NCBI GenBank assembly: GCA_030540715.1
Contig: JAUNVQ010000007.1
Span: 1 to 64,000 of the forward strand
DNA: 64,000 nt
DNA from: Actinomycetaceae bacterium
GTDB lineage: Bacteria; Actinomycetota; Actinomycetes; Actinomycetales; Actinomycetaceae
Direction of reading: 5' to 3'
This document shows, one piece after another, positions 1 through 8,801 of this stretch; position 1 is the stretch's first letter; every line of letters begins with the position of its first letter. The notes beneath the pieces were generated by a model, which had not been told where the DNA came from, did no database searches, and saw nothing but the letters and a program-made list of their open reading frames with translations. The position numbers and the translations under genes were made by a program.

Positions 1-2040
1 GATCGTGGCGGATCACGTGGTGGTGGTCGCGGGTTTGGTCGTGATGATCGTGGCGATAACTTCCGTGGTGTACGAAGTAACCAGTGGGATGACAAACAGC
101 GTCGTCGTGCCCGAGAACCAGAAATTCCAGAACGCGTACGTGCTGAAGACCTTGACGCTGACATGTTGAAGGAATTGCAGTCACTCAATCCAGAAAATGC
201 GCAAATGGTTGCAAAACACCTGGTGATGGCTGGTTCGTATATTGACCTCGATCCCGAGGCAGCCTATGCTCATGCACGTGCAGCGGTAGATAGAGCATCG
301 CGGATTGGGATTGTGCGTCAAGCAGCAGCACTAGCTGCTTATTCGTGTGGAAAATACGCCGAAGCCCTACGGGAAGTACGCACAGTTCGCCGACTTCTTG
401 GAACCGATGAACTACGTGCAGTTGAAGCTGATTGTGAGCGCGGGCTAGGCAAACCAGATAAGGCCCTCAAAGTCATTGAAGAAACCGATATCTCGGCGAT
501 GAGTGTTGAGGAAATCGCGGAACTTATCATCGTGGAATCAGGTGCCCGAGCCGATATGGAACAATACGATGTTGCGTTGTTGGTGATAGATGACTTTTTA
601 TCAAAAGTAACATTTGATGACGACGAAACACGTGTGCGAGTGCTTGAAGTGCGCGTTGAACGCCTCAAAGACCTAGGACGAACAGAAGAAGCAGAGCAGG
701 CACTTCAAGAAATCCCCTCACTACCAGAACCAGTCACAATTGTTGACCTGGAAGAAGTTGTTGATGCCGACACACCGTGGGTTCCTTCGGATCTGCGCGG
801 CTCAAAGAATGCACTTATTGATACATGTGATGTCTTGCTTATGGATCTTGACGGCGTATGTTATATGGGAACACAACCCATACGATACGTGTCACAAGGC
901 CTTGTTTTTGCACGTCAACGACAAACAAAAGTTGTGTTTGTGACCAATAATGCGTCGCGTACTCCCGAAGGTGTCGTCGAGCATTTGGCATCATTCAATA
1001 TTCAAGCTTCACCCGAAGAAGTCATGACTTCAGGGATGGATGGTGTTGGTATTCTTACCGAACTGTTGCCACCAGGTGCAAAGGTATTAGTAGTTGGCTC
1101 CCACGCCCTCCAAAAACTTGTTGAACAAAGCGGATTTGAAGTTGTTACGTCAGCTGAGGAACACCCCGCTGCCGTCCTTCAAGGCTATTCACCAGAAATC
1201 GGTTGGGCACAACTGAGTGAAGCTGCTTACGCAATAGCTGGAGGAGCGCGCCATATTGCCACCAACACCGATGCCACCTTGCCAACTGAGCGTGGATTTG
1301 CGTTGGGTAATGGCTCATTAGTGGCAGCAGTGAGCCATGCCACCGGAAAAGAACCAATTGCAGGTGGAAAACCATTACCGGGAATATATCGACGTGCAAT
1401 GGCGATGGTTGGTGGTCAACGAGCTCTGTGTGTTGGCGACCGCCTAGACACAGATATACGTGGTGCACGAGGCGCAGGTTTTCGAAGTTTACACGTATTA
1501 ACGGGAGTATCGTCTGCAAAAGATATTGCATTGGCAGTTCGTGAAGAACGACCTGACTTTTTGGGATTAGATATGCGTTCCTTAGCTGAACCCTGCCCAG
1601 GGCCAGTGAAGAACCCAACCGAGAAATGGACTGTAGGGGATTCCGCATCTTTTGATATTCGTCACGGTGTTATCTACCGTGACGACACCGCACTTGCACA
1701 ATCAAATGATGATGAAATTACACTTACACTCAACGATTATCGAGCTTGCATTGCAGCGATCTGGGAAGCACGCGATAACGGTGACTATGTTATCATTCCA
1801 ACAATTAATGTCACTGATAACCTTACTTACCAGCAAAAACGCGATGAATCTACTGAAGCTGATAAAACTGTTGAGATTATTGATGGTGATGTCATTGATG
1901 CTGCTGATATAGCTGAATCTGATGAAAGGGTTGATGCTAACAACGGTGCTTTGGATATAGGTTTGGATGAGCCTGACGAAGAAGACGCCGACGTGGATGG
2001 AAATGACAGCGACAAGAAGGACGATGTGAATGAGTCCTGA
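1..2040 (+). CDS. RG-rich/TPR-like protein fused to HAD class IIA phosphatase (5' partial)
   Basis: The frame is open from base 1, so the gene begins upstream of the window; the ATG at 163 is internal. The visible N-terminus is Arg/Gly-rich (RGGSRGGGRGFGRDDRGD). About 200 residues of Ala/Glu-rich helices of tetratricopeptide type follow. Then comes a NagD-like HAD phosphatase with DLDG at visible residue 282 (base 844), VTNNAS (about 314), a GGKPLP lysine (457) and VGDRLDTDI (about 478), that is, all four HAD motifs. An acidic Asp/Glu tail ends the protein. In Mycobacterium the TPR protein and the phosphatase are neighbouring genes (Rv1691, Rv1692 type); here they are one frame. The family dephosphorylates small phosphometabolites such as glycerol phosphate; the substrate is not visible here. 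It overlaps the next gene by 11 bp. Confidence 0.85.
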   Translation, partial: DRGGSRGGGRGFGRDDRGDNFRGVRSNQWDDKQRRRAREPEIPERVRAEDLDADMLKELQSLNPENAQMVAKHLVMAGSYIDLDPEAAYAHARAAVDRASRIGIVRQAAALAAYSCGKYAEALREVRTVRRLLGTDELRAVEADCERGLGKPDKALKVIEETDISAMSVEEIAELIIVESGARADMEQYDVALLVIDDFLSKVTFDDDETRVRVLEVRVERLKDLGRTEEAEQALQEIPSLPEPVTIVDLEEVVDADTPWVPSDLRGSKNALIDTCDVLLMDLDGVCYMGTQPIRYVSQGLVFARQRQTKVVFVTNNASRTPEGVVEHLASFNIQASPEEVMTSGMDGVGILTELLPPGAKVLVVGSHALQKLVEQSGFEVVTSAEEHPAAVLQGYSPEIGWAQLSEAAYAIAGGARHIATNTDATLPTERGFALGNGSLVAAVSHATGKEPIAGGKPLPGIYRRAMAMVGGQRALCVGDRLDTDIRGARGAGFRSLHVLTGVSSAKDIALAVREERPDFLGLDMRSLAEPCPGPVKNPTEKWTVGDSASFDIRHGVIYRDDTALAQSNDDEITLTLNDYRACIAAIWEARDNGDYVIIPTINVTDNLTYQQKRDESTEADKTVEIIDGDVIDAADIAESDERVDANNGALDIGLDEPDEEDADVDGNDSDKKDDVNES

Positions 2041-2290
2041 CGTTGCTCGTGCTCACGAACTGTTAGAACAGTTAGAAGAAGCTGTAGCCCGGTGTCAACA
2101 ACTTGCTACGCAAGAAAATGACATGCAGGCAGATGCCACAGATAACTGTGGGGAAGAACCTTACGGTGGATCACCTTTTAACCAACAGCAACTTCACGTG
2201 GCCTTACATGATGCAACACAGCAGTGCGCGCAATTGGTGGACGCGCTTCAAGACGTGCTGCACACCGATGGGCAAATGACACTTCTCTAG
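2030..2290 (+). CDS. Conserved small acidic protein of the tlyA locus
   Basis: An 86-residue protein starting at an ATG inside the last codons of the phosphatase gene and ending 9 bp before the tlyA start, so it is translationally coupled to both. It is acidic and helical, with Leu/Ala/Gln heptad-like segments at both ends (about residues 5-25 and 55-80) and a Gly/Asn/Pro linker between, suggesting a short helical hairpin or coiled coil. A small protein sits in the same position in Mycobacterium (Rv1693 type). I do not know its function and see no catalytic motif. Confidence 0.7.
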   Translation: MSPDVARAHELLEQLEEAVARCQQLATQENDMQADATDNCGEEPYGGSPFNQQQLHVALHDATQQCAQLVDALQDVLHTDGQMTLL

Positions 2291-2299
2291 GCATTGACA

Positions 2300-3199
2300 A
2301 TGGTGGGCGAAAAGCAACAACGTATTGATAGCTATCTTGTTGAAAAAGGCTATGCTCGTTCACGGGCACATGCCTGCCGACTTATCAGAGAGAATCGTGT
2401 TCTTGCGCAGTCCTGCAAAGTCACAAAACCCTCTCAAAAGATAGCCCCTACAACATCTGTTCACGTGATCGGTGATACCTCTGATGATTATGTTGGTCGC
2501 GGTGCCTACAAACTAGCAGGTGCTATAGACCACCTGCGAAGCCAAGGTCACCTTATCAACATCCGTCATAAGATATGTCTGGATGCAGGAGCCTCCACAG
2601 GTGGCTTTACCGATGTTCTTCTTCGTGAAGGTGCTCGCCATGTCTATGCGGTTGATGTGGGTAGTGGACAGCTTGTTGACAAGCTAGCGAACAACCCGCG
2701 GGTCACCTCGATGGAACACGTCAATGTGCGTTACCTTGATACAGACAGTTTTGAACGATGTCCAGAAATAGTGGTTGGCGATCTATCATTTATATCACTT
2801 ACTCTTGTTATCAAAGCATTAACTCAGGCTAGCTGTAGCCAAGCAGTATTATTACTTCTTGTTAAACCACAGTTTGAGTGTGACAATGTAGGTTCTTCCG
2901 GTGTTGTACGTGACCCTTCGATGCATATGGCAGCACTTCGACGAGTAACCACAACTGCCTTAGAAAACGGGCTTTCTCTCCTTGCAGCTGTGGCATCACC
3001 GCTGGCAGGAAAAGAAGGAAACCGCGAGTTTTTTCTTCTCTTCCACAAAAAGGCTCGCATACAGTCCACTCAACAGGCTAGGGTAGGAAAGAGTGAAGCA
3101 TTACCTCATACCGTGGAATTACTATTAGAGACATGCCTTCACGGCACAGCAACACCATATTCAACCCGTCAGGAAAAGACTGGAAGGACTGGAACGTGA
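2300..3199 (+). CDS. tlyA: 16S/23S rRNA 2'-O-methyltransferase TlyA
   Basis: About 299 residues. The N-terminus is an S4 RNA-binding domain (RIDSYLVEKGYARSRAHA). It is followed by an FtsJ/RrmJ-like SAM methyltransferase whose SAM motif LDAGASTGGFTDVLLREG lies near residue 95, then YAVDVG and a VVGDLSFISL segment. The family methylates ribose of cytidines in 16S and 23S rRNA, and its loss gives capreomycin resistance in mycobacteria. The start is uncertain: TTG 2294, ATG 2300 or GTG 2303 are all in frame and no strong Shine-Dalgarno is seen; ATG is preferred. The stop overlaps the GTG start of nadK (GTGA), as expected of one operon. Confidence 0.9.
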   Translation: MVGEKQQRIDSYLVEKGYARSRAHACRLIRENRVLAQSCKVTKPSQKIAPTTSVHVIGDTSDDYVGRGAYKLAGAIDHLRSQGHLINIRHKICLDAGASTGGFTDVLLREGARHVYAVDVGSGQLVDKLANNPRVTSMEHVNVRYLDTDSFERCPEIVVGDLSFISLTLVIKALTQASCSQAVLLLLVKPQFECDNVGSSGVVRDPSMHMAALRRVTTTALENGLSLLAAVASPLAGKEGNREFFLLFHKKARIQSTQQARVGKSEALPHTVELLLETCLHGTATPYSTRQEKTGRTGT

Positions 3200-4047
3200 A
3201 CACACACCACAATGTTCGTCATGTGATGCTCATACGCCATGTTTCGCGTCCAGAAGCAATGGAACTTGCGCAACAGGTCATCAGTGAATTGGAATCCTAT
3301 GGGATAGTACCCGTTGATACGAACTACCGCGGCGACATTGAACTTATTATTGCTTTAGGTGGCGATGGAACACTGCTATCAGCAGCTGAATATGCTCGCC
3401 AGAAAGATGTTCCCTTGATTGGTATTAATCTGGGGCATCTAGGATTTTTGACCGAAGTCGAATCGGATACCGTTGGTGAGCTAGCGGACCATATAGCGGG
3501 GGGAGACTATCGGGTTGAAACACGTATGACAGTAGATATCACTGTCACCTACCCTGACGGGTCTCAAAGCCATGATTGGGCCCTCAACGAAGCAGCCCTC
3601 GTTAATAATACGGGTGAACATCCAGCTCGTTTAGGTGTAGGAATTGATGGGGAAGGGCTATCAACATATGGTGCTGATGGCATGATTATTGCCACGCCAA
3701 CAGGTTCAACTGCCTACTCGTTTTCGGCGGGCGGCCCCATCGTGTGGCCTGATGTTGAGGCCGTTGTTGTGGCACCCCTGGCAGCACACGGGCTTTTTAC
3801 GCGTCCTCTTGTTGTTTCATCAAACTCAACAGTAGAAATATCGGTATTGCATGGTCAGCGTAGCGAGCTTGAACTATTATGCGATGGAATGAGAAAAAGA
3901 AAAATACCTCACGGTGCAGTGGTGACTTCCACGAAAGGAAAATATCCAGTACGTTTATTAAGAATCTCGGATATGCCCTTTATCGCAAGACTTGTTCACA
4001 AGTTCAACCTTCCCGTGCAAGGCTGGAGGTCACATCTGAGTGATTGA
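3196..4047 (+). CDS. nadK: NAD kinase
   Basis: About 283 residues. It phosphorylates NAD to NADP in the cytosol. Visible motifs are GGDGTLLSAAEYA (from residue 55), NEAALVNNTGEHP (N131 E132) and GADGMIIATPTGSTAYSFSAGG, the family's nucleotide-binding core. The frame is open back to an ATG at 3133, but that start would overlap tlyA by 67 bp. GTG 3196 overlaps the tlyA stop by 4 bp and has GGAAGG 8 bp upstream, so it is preferred. It lies between tlyA and recN as in most actinomycetes (ppnK). Confidence 0.93.
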   Translation: MNTHHNVRHVMLIRHVSRPEAMELAQQVISELESYGIVPVDTNYRGDIELIIALGGDGTLLSAAEYARQKDVPLIGINLGHLGFLTEVESDTVGELADHIAGGDYRVETRMTVDITVTYPDGSQSHDWALNEAALVNNTGEHPARLGVGIDGEGLSTYGADGMIIATPTGSTAYSFSAGGPIVWPDVEAVVVAPLAAHGLFTRPLVVSSNSTVEISVLHGQRSELELLCDGMRKRKIPHGAVVTSTKGKYPVRLLRISDMPFIARLVHKFNLPVQGWRSHLSD

Positions 4048-5728
4048 AGAAATACGCATTGAAGGTTTAGGGGTTATCGAAAAAGCTACTGTGCCACTTG
4101 GCCCTCAACTCACAGCTATTACGGGCGAAACAGGTGCTGGTAAGTCAATGCTATTGCAGTCATTATCCCTTATCAGTGGAGCACGCGCCGATGCGCGACT
4201 AGTGCGATACGGCCATGAAGCCTGTCGAATCGACGGCATTTTTCAAGCCCAGGAATGTAGTGATGTATGTGAGCAGGTTGAACAAGTAGGTGGAGTAGTA
4301 GATGATGACCATATGATATATATGTCACGACATGTGATAAAAGGGGGACGATCTCGGGCCTATGTTAATGGTCGTCCTGTACCTGCAGGTGTACTTGCTG
4401 AACTATCAGAAAATCTTATTAATGTCCACGGACAAGCAGACCAATATCGACTATTAAAACCGGCATCGCAACGGATGTTCCTTGATGCCTACGCGGGAAT
4501 TACTGAAGACATTACCACTTATCAGCATGCATACGATCACTGGATCGCAACAAAAAAAGCGCGCCGCATATGGAAAGAACAAGCCCAGCAGCGTGAAGAA
4601 GAAAAACAACATTTAATTCAGGGTTTGGATATCATTGAAAAAGTGAATCCTCTACCTCATGAAGACAACGAGGTAGCCAAGCGTATTGAACGCCTGATGA
4701 ACAGTGAGGACGTTCGCCAAGCCCTCACGGCAACAATGGAAGTTCTTAGCGGTAACGAAGAGGGCGCAGTGGCAACCCCAGACGCAACGCAACTGCTTAG
4801 TCAAGCCAGAAACGCTATTGACACCGTTGCACATATCGATCCTGAACTTCAACAGCTGTGTTCATCAATCAACCAGATTGACTATCTGCTTCAAGACGTT
4901 ACTCAATCATTGGCAAGTTATCTTGCACAACTAGATGCTGATCCCTACGCCCTTGAACAGGCTCATCAACGACTTTCTGAACTCAAAGACGCATGTTCGA
5001 CGCGCGCTGATAATGTTGATGAGCTTCTGGAATGGGCAGAAAAAGCTGCCAAGCGACTTCATGAAATAGATAACCCCGATAATACTGAACAAGCCTGGAA
5101 CCTTAAAGTTGACCAGGCCTATCAAGATGTCATCACGAAGGGCCAACAGATTAGTAGGAATCGCCGCAAAGCCGCCCTTGACTGTGAAAAGAATGTGAAC
5201 GCCGAGATCCATGCCCTGGCCATGCCTGATGCAGACCTGTTTTTTGACATCGCCCCCTTGGAAACACCGCAGCGTCATGGCCTGGAAAATGTGGAAATAT
5301 ATATGCGGCCCCACGCAAAGGCACCACGTGTTCGCCTATCCCAAGGAGCCTCGGGCGGAGAACTCTCGCGTGTGATGTTGGCCTTAGAAGTCTCGGCACT
5401 ACGCAAGAAAAAAGACACAAAAGACGCGAAGTGTCCTACACTGGTATTCGATGAGGTTGATGCTGGCGTTGGTGGACACACAGCAACAATCGTGGCACAG
5501 CGGCTTGCCCAGCTAGCCAAACAACGTCAGGTTGTTGTTGTCACACATCTGGCTCAAGTAGCAGCCGCAGCACATATGCATGTGGTTGTCACAAAACAAG
5601 ACGGTGAAACGACAGTTAAAGCACTAGACACGAATCAGCGAGTGGCAGAAATCGCGCGGATGCTTGGAGGCGATGAATCCTCACAGGCAGCGCGCGCACA
5701 TGCCTGTGAACTGCTTGAACAGTGGTAG
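4040..5728 (+). CDS. recN: DNA repair ATPase RecN
   Basis: 562 residues, an SMC-like ATPase acting in double-strand break repair. Walker A GETGAGKS is at residues 29-36, HGQADQYRLL follows near 131, a central coiled coil spans about 165-380, the ABC signature LSQGASGGELSR is near 432, and Walker B TLVFDEVDAGVGGH near 470. The GTG start overlaps nadK by 8 bp and has GGAGGT upstream (4025-4030). I saw no LexA box at the gene itself, so any SOS control would have to come from an upstream operon promoter outside what I can recognise. Confidence 0.95.
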   Translation: MIEEIRIEGLGVIEKATVPLGPQLTAITGETGAGKSMLLQSLSLISGARADARLVRYGHEACRIDGIFQAQECSDVCEQVEQVGGVVDDDHMIYMSRHVIKGGRSRAYVNGRPVPAGVLAELSENLINVHGQADQYRLLKPASQRMFLDAYAGITEDITTYQHAYDHWIATKKARRIWKEQAQQREEEKQHLIQGLDIIEKVNPLPHEDNEVAKRIERLMNSEDVRQALTATMEVLSGNEEGAVATPDATQLLSQARNAIDTVAHIDPELQQLCSSINQIDYLLQDVTQSLASYLAQLDADPYALEQAHQRLSELKDACSTRADNVDELLEWAEKAAKRLHEIDNPDNTEQAWNLKVDQAYQDVITKGQQISRNRRKAALDCEKNVNAEIHALAMPDADLFFDIAPLETPQRHGLENVEIYMRPHAKAPRVRLSQGASGGELSRVMLALEVSALRKKKDTKDAKCPTLVFDEVDAGVGGHTATIVAQRLAQLAKQRQVVVVTHLAQVAAAAHMHVVVTKQDGETTVKALDTNQRVAEIARMLGGDESSQAARAHACELLEQW

Positions 5729-5742
5729 AAGAAGGTAAAGAC

Positions 5743-6939
5743 GTGGGTATTTTGAAAAAGCAAAGCAGCGCAGAACCAGAGATTATGCGCGCAAAAATTC
5801 GTGTTGACAAGCGAACGAAAGACCTTACTAAACGTTTACACGAAGGTGAAATTGCCGTCATTAACCATAAGGATATTGACAGGGTTGCAGCTGAAGCCCT
5901 GGTAGCAAAAAAGCCGTATGCCGTTCTTAACGCAGCACAATCCACCTCGGGACGCTATCCGAACTCTGGTCCCTCCATTATTTTGAATGCAGGAATACAC
6001 CTGGTTGACAATCTTGGTGACAAGATTATGAAACTGCGTGAAAACTCTTATGTCACCATTGAAGAAGGTGATATTTATGCGGATGGAAAACATGTCGCCA
6101 CCGGGATCATGCAAACCATTGAACTGAACAAAAAAGATTTAGAAGCCGCACGCGAAGACCTGGGTGAACAAATTGAAGCATTTGCTCAAAACACTTTGGA
6201 GTATATGCGCCGCGAAAAGTCGCTCCTTCTTGATGGCGTGGGCGTTCCACGTGTTAACACCGTTTTTGAAGGGCGACATACCCTTATCGTTGTCCGTGGT
6301 TACCACTATAAAGAAGACCTTGACTCTTTGAAACCCTATATTCGTGAATATCGCCCGATCCTGGTTGGTGTTGATGGGGGAGCAGATGCCATCTTAGAGG
6401 AAGGCCTTGTTCCCGATATGATTATTGGCGATATGGATTCCGTCACCGATAAGGCGCTTCGCTGTGGCGCAGAAATCGTTGTGCACGCATACCGTGACGG
6501 CAATGCCCCAGGGACAGAACGCCTTGATGAGCTTGGTGTTGACTACGTGACCTTTCCAGCGGTAGGAACATCAGAAGATATTGCTATGCTTATGGCTGAC
6601 GACAAAGGTGCGGAGCTTATCGTTGCGCTGGGTACGCACGCAACACTTGTGGAATTTCTAGACAAAGGCCGTGCAGGGATGGCATCAACCTTCTTGACTC
6701 GTCTTCGTGTGGGAGGACGCCTTGTTGATGCGAAAGGAGTGTCACAACTATATCGTGCACGAGTGTCAACAACACAGGCATTTATGTTTGTTTTGGTTGG
6801 AATCACTGCGGTTATGGTTGCGTTATCTGTTACTCCAGTAGGAAATGCGCTCTTTGGGCTCTTTCATATTTATTTCAACGACTTTCTTGATTTCTGGAGA
6901 AATCTCTTTGGTCTGTCACCAGGCACACCGACACGGTAA
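5743..6939 (+). CDS. steA: SteA-like cytokinesis protein
   Basis: About 398 residues. It matches the SteA/Rv1697 family: conserved N-terminus RVDKRTKDLTKRLHEGEIAV, SGRYPNSGPSIILNAGI, then a thiamin-pyrophosphokinase-like core with VGVDGGADAILEEG and IIGDMDSV. The C-terminus carries one strong membrane helix (about residues 345-367) and an amphipathic tail. In Corynebacterium SteA and SteB form a complex acting at the division septum. GTG 5722 overlaps recN, but GTG 5743 has AGAAGGT about 8 bp upstream and matches the family start, so it is chosen. SteB is the next gene. Confidence 0.88.
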   Translation: MGILKKQSSAEPEIMRAKIRVDKRTKDLTKRLHEGEIAVINHKDIDRVAAEALVAKKPYAVLNAAQSTSGRYPNSGPSIILNAGIHLVDNLGDKIMKLRENSYVTIEEGDIYADGKHVATGIMQTIELNKKDLEAAREDLGEQIEAFAQNTLEYMRREKSLLLDGVGVPRVNTVFEGRHTLIVVRGYHYKEDLDSLKPYIREYRPILVGVDGGADAILEEGLVPDMIIGDMDSVTDKALRCGAEIVVHAYRDGNAPGTERLDELGVDYVTFPAVGTSEDIAMLMADDKGAELIVALGTHATLVEFLDKGRAGMASTFLTRLRVGGRLVDAKGVSQLYRARVSTTQAFMFVLVGITAVMVALSVTPVGNALFGLFHIYFNDFLDFWRNLFGLSPGTPTR

Positions 6940-6957
6940 AAGAAAGAAGGCATTACC

Positions 6958-7944
6958 TTGATTGATTTTCGATACCACCTAGCTTCATTAATGGCGGTAC
7001 TTATTGCATTAACGGTGGGTGTCGTTTTAGGCGCCGGGCCACTTCAGGGAAAGCTCACAGAGTCACTGGATTCCCAGATTACCCACCTATCGAAGCGTCA
7101 AACAGATCTTAATACGGAAAATGAGTTCCTAAAAACAGAGTTGACCTCAAGAAACAACTATCTTTCAGAGATGGCTGATTCCACGCTTAAAGGCCGTCTT
7201 GAAGGTACAAAGATCGCTATTGTTCGCATCTATGATACTCAAGAAGCCGATGTGAAAGATACCGAAGCCTTCCTAGAAAAAGCAGGGGCTCGAAAAGTCA
7301 GCGATGTCACCCTTAACGATAACTGGTTTAACGAAAAGAAATCAGGGTTGCGTTCTCAAATCGTTGAACAGATGCGTTCCCATTTTGAACAGTCACCACC
7401 AGCTGATGCCTCTGTTGAACATATTTTGATGTCGGGGCTGCACGATATGTTGTTTGCCTCTGGTGACAAGGTGCAAAATCTTGCTGGACTTTTAACATCA
7501 AAAACAAATCCGCTGGTAAATGTTACCCTTGCCCCCGAGGAGCCAGCCGACGCTTTGGTTGTTATTTTTAACCGTCGCCATATCACCAATGATGGTGAAC
7601 AGCGTCAAAAACCTGATAAGCCCCTGCCTTCCCAGGCTGTTATTGCTATTGCACGTGAAGCTGAAGGCTGGGAAACCCCTGCCGTATTTGTTGGCGAAGC
7701 GGAAAGCCAAGAAGATGAAATAGCTGTTATCAGAAACGAAGGTATAGCAGTCTCAACCGTGGATCGTGTTGGCCGGATTATGGCACTCATTTCGACACCT
7801 TTGGCTCTTGTACAAGAAAAGAATAAAAACCATATTGCTATTGGTTTCGATTCGGGTTCAACACATAAGATGCCTCCCATCGACGACAGCCTTTTACCTC
7901 AACCTACTCCCAGCCCAGAAGCATCTGAAGGAGACAATCAATGA
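6958..7944 (+). CDS. mctB: MctB/SteB envelope protein (copper transporter family)
   Basis: 328 residues. TTG start preceded by AGAAAGAAGG with 7 bp spacing. The family start MIDFRYHLASL is followed at once by a membrane helix (about 8-28), a coiled coil (about 35-75) and a periplasmic domain, ending in a Pro-rich tail. Members were named MctB in Mycobacterium (copper tolerance) and SteB in Corynebacterium (partner of SteA in daughter-cell separation). Position directly after steA favours the septal role; the copper role cannot be judged from sequence. Confidence 0.87.
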   Translation: MIDFRYHLASLMAVLIALTVGVVLGAGPLQGKLTESLDSQITHLSKRQTDLNTENEFLKTELTSRNNYLSEMADSTLKGRLEGTKIAIVRIYDTQEADVKDTEAFLEKAGARKVSDVTLNDNWFNEKKSGLRSQIVEQMRSHFEQSPPADASVEHILMSGLHDMLFASGDKVQNLAGLLTSKTNPLVNVTLAPEEPADALVVIFNRRHITNDGEQRQKPDKPLPSQAVIAIAREAEGWETPAVFVGEAESQEDEIAVIRNEGIAVSTVDRVGRIMALISTPLALVQEKNKNHIAIGFDSGSTHKMPPIDDSLLPQPTPSPEASEGDNQ

Positions 7945-8801
7945 AACGGTTTTTTGCCGCACTAACAGCAGGCGCATTGTCGTCTCACTGTGCGCGACAA
8001 GTCCTTGTTAAACAGGGACACAATAGGCGCTGGGATCGTAAAAACTATCATGATGCTACCGTTAACTTACGTGGAGGAGTCCAAACAGCGCTTGCAACAA
8101 GCCTTGGATTACTTGTTAGCGCTAAAACGCTAGCAAATTCATCAGCATCTTCTGTAGTGTTAGGTGCAGCAGCAGCAACGACAGCAGCTGGTGTATGCGG
8201 TTATATTGACGATATGGACGATACTCGTAACGATTATCAGAAGGTCTCGAAAGGCTTTCACGGGCACCTTGGTGCACTCAAAGAAGGACGTGTGACAACT
8301 GGGCTTCTTAAAATCGTGGGAATTGGGGCAAGCGCCGCTGTGGTGAGCTTTTCAATAGCCAAAGCTAATAGGGATTTAACACCGCTGGGTCGTTTAGTAC
8401 GTGGCACACTGTCAACAGGTCTTATTGCCGGAAGTGCAAACTTAGCAAACCTTTTTGATTTGCGGCCTGGCAGGATGCAAAAAGTTGTGTTGGCATCGGC
8501 TTTGCCTTTAGCGCTTCGTCAAAAGATAGATGGCAGCGATATTGTTGCCGCAATCATCACTGGGACAGCGGCTACGGGTATGAAAGATGACTTACAGGAA
8601 ATCACCATGAATGGTGATACAGGAGCCAATGCATTAGGGGCCGGGGTTGGTGTGGCTCTTACAGGGTTAAGAATTCCAGCACAAATATGCGCGCTTGTTG
8701 CAATTGGTGGACTGACACTTGCAAGCGAAAAAATATCATTTACTAAGGTTATTGAACAAACCCCGCTACTGAAATGGGCGGATGGGTTAGGGCGCCGATG
8801 A
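7941..8801 (+). CDS. Short MraY-like membrane protein (polyprenyl-phosphate sugar-1-P transferase family)
   Basis: 286 residues, strongly hydrophobic. It carries a GYIDDMDD motif (D90 D91 ... D93 D94) resembling the DDxxD metal/substrate site of MraY/WecA enzymes, then KGFHGHLGALKEGRVTTG (from about 104), which matches the MraY cytoplasmic loop with KGxxGHLxAL. NLFDLRPGR near residue 176 corresponds to the Asn-Leu-x-D-G region of MraY. It is shorter than MraY (320-360) and has few clear helices before the DD motif. The ATGA overlap with mctB and with murJ places it in the envelope operon. It may handle a lipid-linked sugar, but the true mraY is presumably elsewhere with other mur genes. Function unproven. 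Confidence 0.6.
   Translation: MKRFFAALTAGALSSHCARQVLVKQGHNRRWDRKNYHDATVNLRGGVQTALATSLGLLVSAKTLANSSASSVVLGAAAATTAAGVCGYIDDMDDTRNDYQKVSKGFHGHLGALKEGRVTTGLLKIVGIGASAAVVSFSIAKANRDLTPLGRLVRGTLSTGLIAGSANLANLFDLRPGRMQKVVLASALPLALRQKIDGSDIVAAIITGTAATGMKDDLQEITMNGDTGANALGAGVGVALTGLRIPAQICALVAIGGLTLASEKISFTKVIEQTPLLKWADGLGRR

Noticed and set aside
1145-1648. Reverse 167-codon open frame inside the HAD phosphatase gene
   Set aside because: Antisense shadow of a well-supported gene with all HAD motifs on the forward strand.
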